From NCBI GenBank assembly GCA_019694335.1, contig JAIBCD010000031.1:1-35053 (forward strand): DNA of 35,053 nucleotides, given 5' to 3'. The notes beneath the pieces were generated by a model. The model was given only the letters and a program-made list of their open reading frames with translations. It made no database searches and was not told the origin of the DNA. How positions within the stretch are numbered: position 1 is the stretch's first letter; each line of letters starts with the position of its first letter. This stretch comes from Rhodospirillaceae bacterium (lineage in GTDB: Bacteria > Pseudomonadota > Alphaproteobacteria > Rhodospirillales > Rhodospirillaceae). The translations under genes and the position numbers were made by a program. This document shows, piece after piece, positions 33,100 through 35,053 of this stretch.

Positions 33100-33966
33100 A
33101 TGCGCAAGATCCTGTTCGCGAGCGTCGCGCTCGCGTTAGCTCTCTCGACCATGAACACGCCGCGGGTGCTGGCGGCCGCGGCGCCCAAGGAAGCATTAGT
33201 GGAATTCGAGATGATGACCTGGCCGGAAGTGAAAGCGGCGCTGGCGGCGGGCAAGACCACCGCGCTGGTCTACACCGGCGGCACCGAACAGCGCGGACCG
33301 CAGGCGGTCAATGGCGGCCATACCCTCAAGGGCCGTGAGATCTCGAAGGCGATCGCGCTTGAACTCGGCAACGCGATTTCCATGCCGGTGCTTCCCTATA
33401 CGCCGAACAACGCCAGCGCCGACCTGCCGGGCACCATCGGTCTCACGCCCGATCTGCTGGGCGCGCTCCTGGAGCGCATCACCGAACAAACCATCGCCAA
33501 CGGTTTCAAGAACGTGGTGCTGATGGGCGATCATGGCGGCGGGCAGGGCGACCTGGGGCCGAAGAACGTTTATGACACCGTCGCCAAGAAGCTCGACGCC
33601 AAGTACGCGGCCAAGGGCATCCACGTTTATTACTGCGACGAAGTCTACAAGCCGGCGACCTTCGAGTTCGACCGGATCACCCACGAGAAGGGGTATCCCC
33701 TGGGCACGCACGCCAGCCTCTCGGACACCTCGCAGATGATGTACCTGGAAAAGGGCCGTAACTGGATCCGCCGCGACCTGGTGCCGAAGGCCATCGGCAC
33801 GCCGCTCGACGACAACCGCAAGCCGATCGGCCCCGATCCGCACAACGGAATCCAGGGCGACGCCAGCCGTTCGACGGAAGAACTCGGCAAGATGTTCTTC
33901 GACATGCAGATCGCCTATGCGGTGAAGCAGATCCGCGGTTTCATCCCCGCCAAAGCCGGCAACTAG
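33100..33966 (+). CDS. Secreted creatininase-family amidohydrolase
   Basis: A 288-aa protein with a signal peptide (MRKILFASVALALALSTMNTPRVLA-A). Creatininase-fold elements are GGTEQRGPQAVNGGHTLKGRE (compare EQHGPHLPLGTD), PYTPNNASADLPGTIGLTPDLL, NGFKNVVLMGDHGGGQGDL (compare NGHGGN) and a late THASLSDTSQMMYLE. The first metal-site segment has Arg where creatininase has His, and His where it has Asp; similar secreted branches with His at the second position exist. It probably hydrolyses a cyclic amide or similar compound in the periplasm; true creatinine hydrolysis should not be assumed. ATG 33100 follows GGGGAG. The gene ends at a strong terminator shared with the lactate permease. Confidence 0.87.
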   Translation: MRKILFASVALALALSTMNTPRVLAAAAPKEALVEFEMMTWPEVKAALAAGKTTALVYTGGTEQRGPQAVNGGHTLKGREISKAIALELGNAISMPVLPYTPNNASADLPGTIGLTPDLLGALLERITEQTIANGFKNVVLMGDHGGGQGDLGPKNVYDTVAKKLDAKYAAKGIHVYYCDEVYKPATFEFDRITHEKGYPLGTHASLSDTSQMMYLEKGRNWIRRDLVPKAIGTPLDDNRKPIGPDPHNGIQGDASRSTEELGKMFFDMQIAYAVKQIRGFIPAKAGN

Positions 33967-33986
33967 CCGATCTATTGATTCAAAAG

Positions 33987-34019
33987 AAAACGCCCGCGTC
34001 CTGCGACGCGGGCGTTTTT
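33987..34019. terminator. Bidirectional intrinsic terminator
   Basis: AAAACGCCCGCGTC (33987-34000) pairs perfectly with GACGCGGGCGTTTT (34005-34018) around CTGC. T-runs follow on the plus strand and mirrored A-runs serve the minus strand. It separates the convergent creatininase-family gene (stop 33966) and lactate permease gene (stop at 34039). Confidence 0.9.
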
Positions 34020-34038
34020 GTTTGCGCGGCTTTCGGTT

Positions 34039-35053
34039 CTAGGGGATCGGAATCATCTCCGGGAACACGAACTGCTGCAGGTAGACGATCGCGCTGAGCA
34101 CAAGCGTCAGGATGATGCTGTGCTTGAAGGTGCGGGCGAAGATCCTGCCTTCCTGGCCCTGCTGGCCGGTGGTGGCCACGCCGGTCGAGATGTTCTGCGG
34201 CGAGATCATCTTGCCCATCACCCCGCCCGACGAGTTGGTCGCGGCCATGAGCACCGGCGACAGGTTCAGCTGGCGCGCGGCCACGACCTGGAGGTTGCCG
34301 AACAAGGCATTGCCCGAGGTGTCGCTGCCCGACAGGAACACCGCCACCCAACCCAGGAAGGCGGAGAGCAGCGGGAATACCGCGCCCACCGAGGCCACGC
34401 CCAGGCCTAGGGTGTAGTTGAGGCCGGAGTAGTTCATCAGGTAAGCCAGGCCGATGATCGAAGCGACGGTGACGACCGCGAGGCGGATCTGACGCCAGGT
34501 GGTGACCGCGCAGGAGGCCACGTCGCTGAACGGCACCTTCAGGATCAGCGCCGTGAGGATGGCGGATACCAGGATCGCGGTGCCGCTGGCCAGGGGTTGG
34601 AACGCCCAGACGGCGGCGTATGCGGTGTTATAAAGCGTGATGAACACCTGATTGTGCAATCCGGGCCACTGCACATTGACCGCGCCGATGCTGGGGATCT
34701 TCAGGGTCGCCCACACGATCACAACGCCGGCGATCAGCACCCAGGGGATCCAGCCGCGCAAAGGGTGGCCGCCGGCGGGGGCCATGTCGATGGGGGTCAG
34801 GGCATAGGCCGGGTCCGCCGCCGGCTTCCAGACCTGGAGGAAGCCGATGGAAACGAACAGCGACACCAGCGCGGCCATCGCGTCGGTGAGGTGATAATCG
34901 CTGTAGTTGGTGACCCAGAACTGGGTAAAGGCGAAGCTGCCGCCGGCGACCACCAGGAACGGCAGGATTTTGACCATCGCGCGCCAGCCGGCGTACATCG
35001 TGATCACGTAGAACGGCAGCAGGAAACCGAAGAACGGCAGTTGGCGGCCGACC
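34039..35053 (-). CDS. L-lactate permease, LctP/LldP family (N-terminus beyond the right edge)
   Basis: The minus frame is open to the right edge, giving about 338 residues that form the C-terminal part of a roughly 550-aa permease. The edge reads VGRQLPFFGFLLPFYV, matching the GRQLP...PF segment of E. coli LldP. Later parts are WRAMVKILPFLVVAGGSFAFTQF, GLHNQVF, LGWVAVFLSGSDTSGNALFGNLQ and SSGGVMGKMISPQNISTG, all hallmark LctP motifs, with multiple membrane helices. It is a proton-coupled importer of lactate or glycolate across the inner membrane. It ends at the bidirectional terminator. Its start and promoter lie outside the window. Confidence 0.95.
   Translation of the reverse strand, partial: VGRQLPFFGFLLPFYVITMYAGWRAMVKILPFLVVAGGSFAFTQFWVTNYSDYHLTDAMAALVSLFVSIGFLQVWKPAADPAYALTPIDMAPAGGHPLRGWIPWVLIAGVVIVWATLKIPSIGAVNVQWPGLHNQVFITLYNTAYAAVWAFQPLASGTAILVSAILTALILKVPFSDVASCAVTTWRQIRLAVVTVASIIGLAYLMNYSGLNYTLGLGVASVGAVFPLLSAFLGWVAVFLSGSDTSGNALFGNLQVVAARQLNLSPVLMAATNSSGGVMGKMISPQNISTGVATTGQQGQEGRIFARTFKHSIILTLVLSAIVYLQQFVFPEMIPIP

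Noticed and set aside
1-35053. Mobile elements, CRISPR arrays, toxin-antitoxin or phage-defence genes
   Set aside because: No transposase, integrase, regularly spaced repeat, tRNA-flanking attachment site or defence domain was found; composition looks uniform, so no island boundary is evident.

Overview
This is a GC-rich, gene-dense chromosomal segment from a Gram-negative bacterium. TonB-dependent receptors, Sec/Tat-type signal peptides, frequent GTG starts and SPINDLY-like TPR glycosyltransferases together suggest a member of the Pseudomonadota, most likely an alphaproteobacterium of a free-living, scavenging type. This is inferred from family content only; no rRNA, tRNA, insertion sequence, phage gene or CRISPR array is visible.

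Layout. (1) 1-535 is a left-edge partial gene of unknown function on the minus strand. (2) 750-3331 is a minus-strand operon of a secreted cupin, a JmjC/cupin_8-type protein and a secreted beta-propeller. It is divergent, across a 435-bp control region, from (3) 3767-12594, a plus-strand cluster of a TonB-dependent receptor, a secreted protein of unknown family, a DUF1592/DUF1588-type protein with a CxxCH motif, a DUF1552 protein and a three-repeat COG4315-type secreted protein, closed by a clear terminator. (4) 12728-17294 holds two tandem paralogous TPR/O-GlcNAc-transferase-like proteins. (5) 17427-21703 is a probable carbohydrate operon: an unusually long transketolase-like enzyme, class II fructose-bisphosphate aldolase and a TRIC/UPF0126 membrane protein. 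(6) 21791-24688 holds a second secreted beta-propeller and a third, shorter OGT-like protein. (7) 25152-29554 holds a second TonB-dependent receptor, a VOC protein with a twin-Arg leader and a cyclophilin-like protein. A third secreted beta-propeller (29688-30782, minus) converges on it. (8) 30854-32921 is a YeiH-type exporter behind a YeiE-like LysR regulator (minus). (9) 33100-33966 is a secreted creatininase-family protein that converges, at a strong bidirectional terminator, on an L-lactate permease running off the right edge.

Working picture. The two receptors are paralogues, and each lies in a neighbourhood rich in secreted proteins and beta-propellers. The left locus, which couples a receptor to planctomycete-style DUF1592/DUF1552 proteins, is the best candidate for an undescribed envelope uptake or oxidation system. 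Its substrate cannot be read from the sequence. The three OGT-like enzymes suggest cytoplasmic protein O-glycosylation with unknown targets. The rest is central carbon metabolism and transport.
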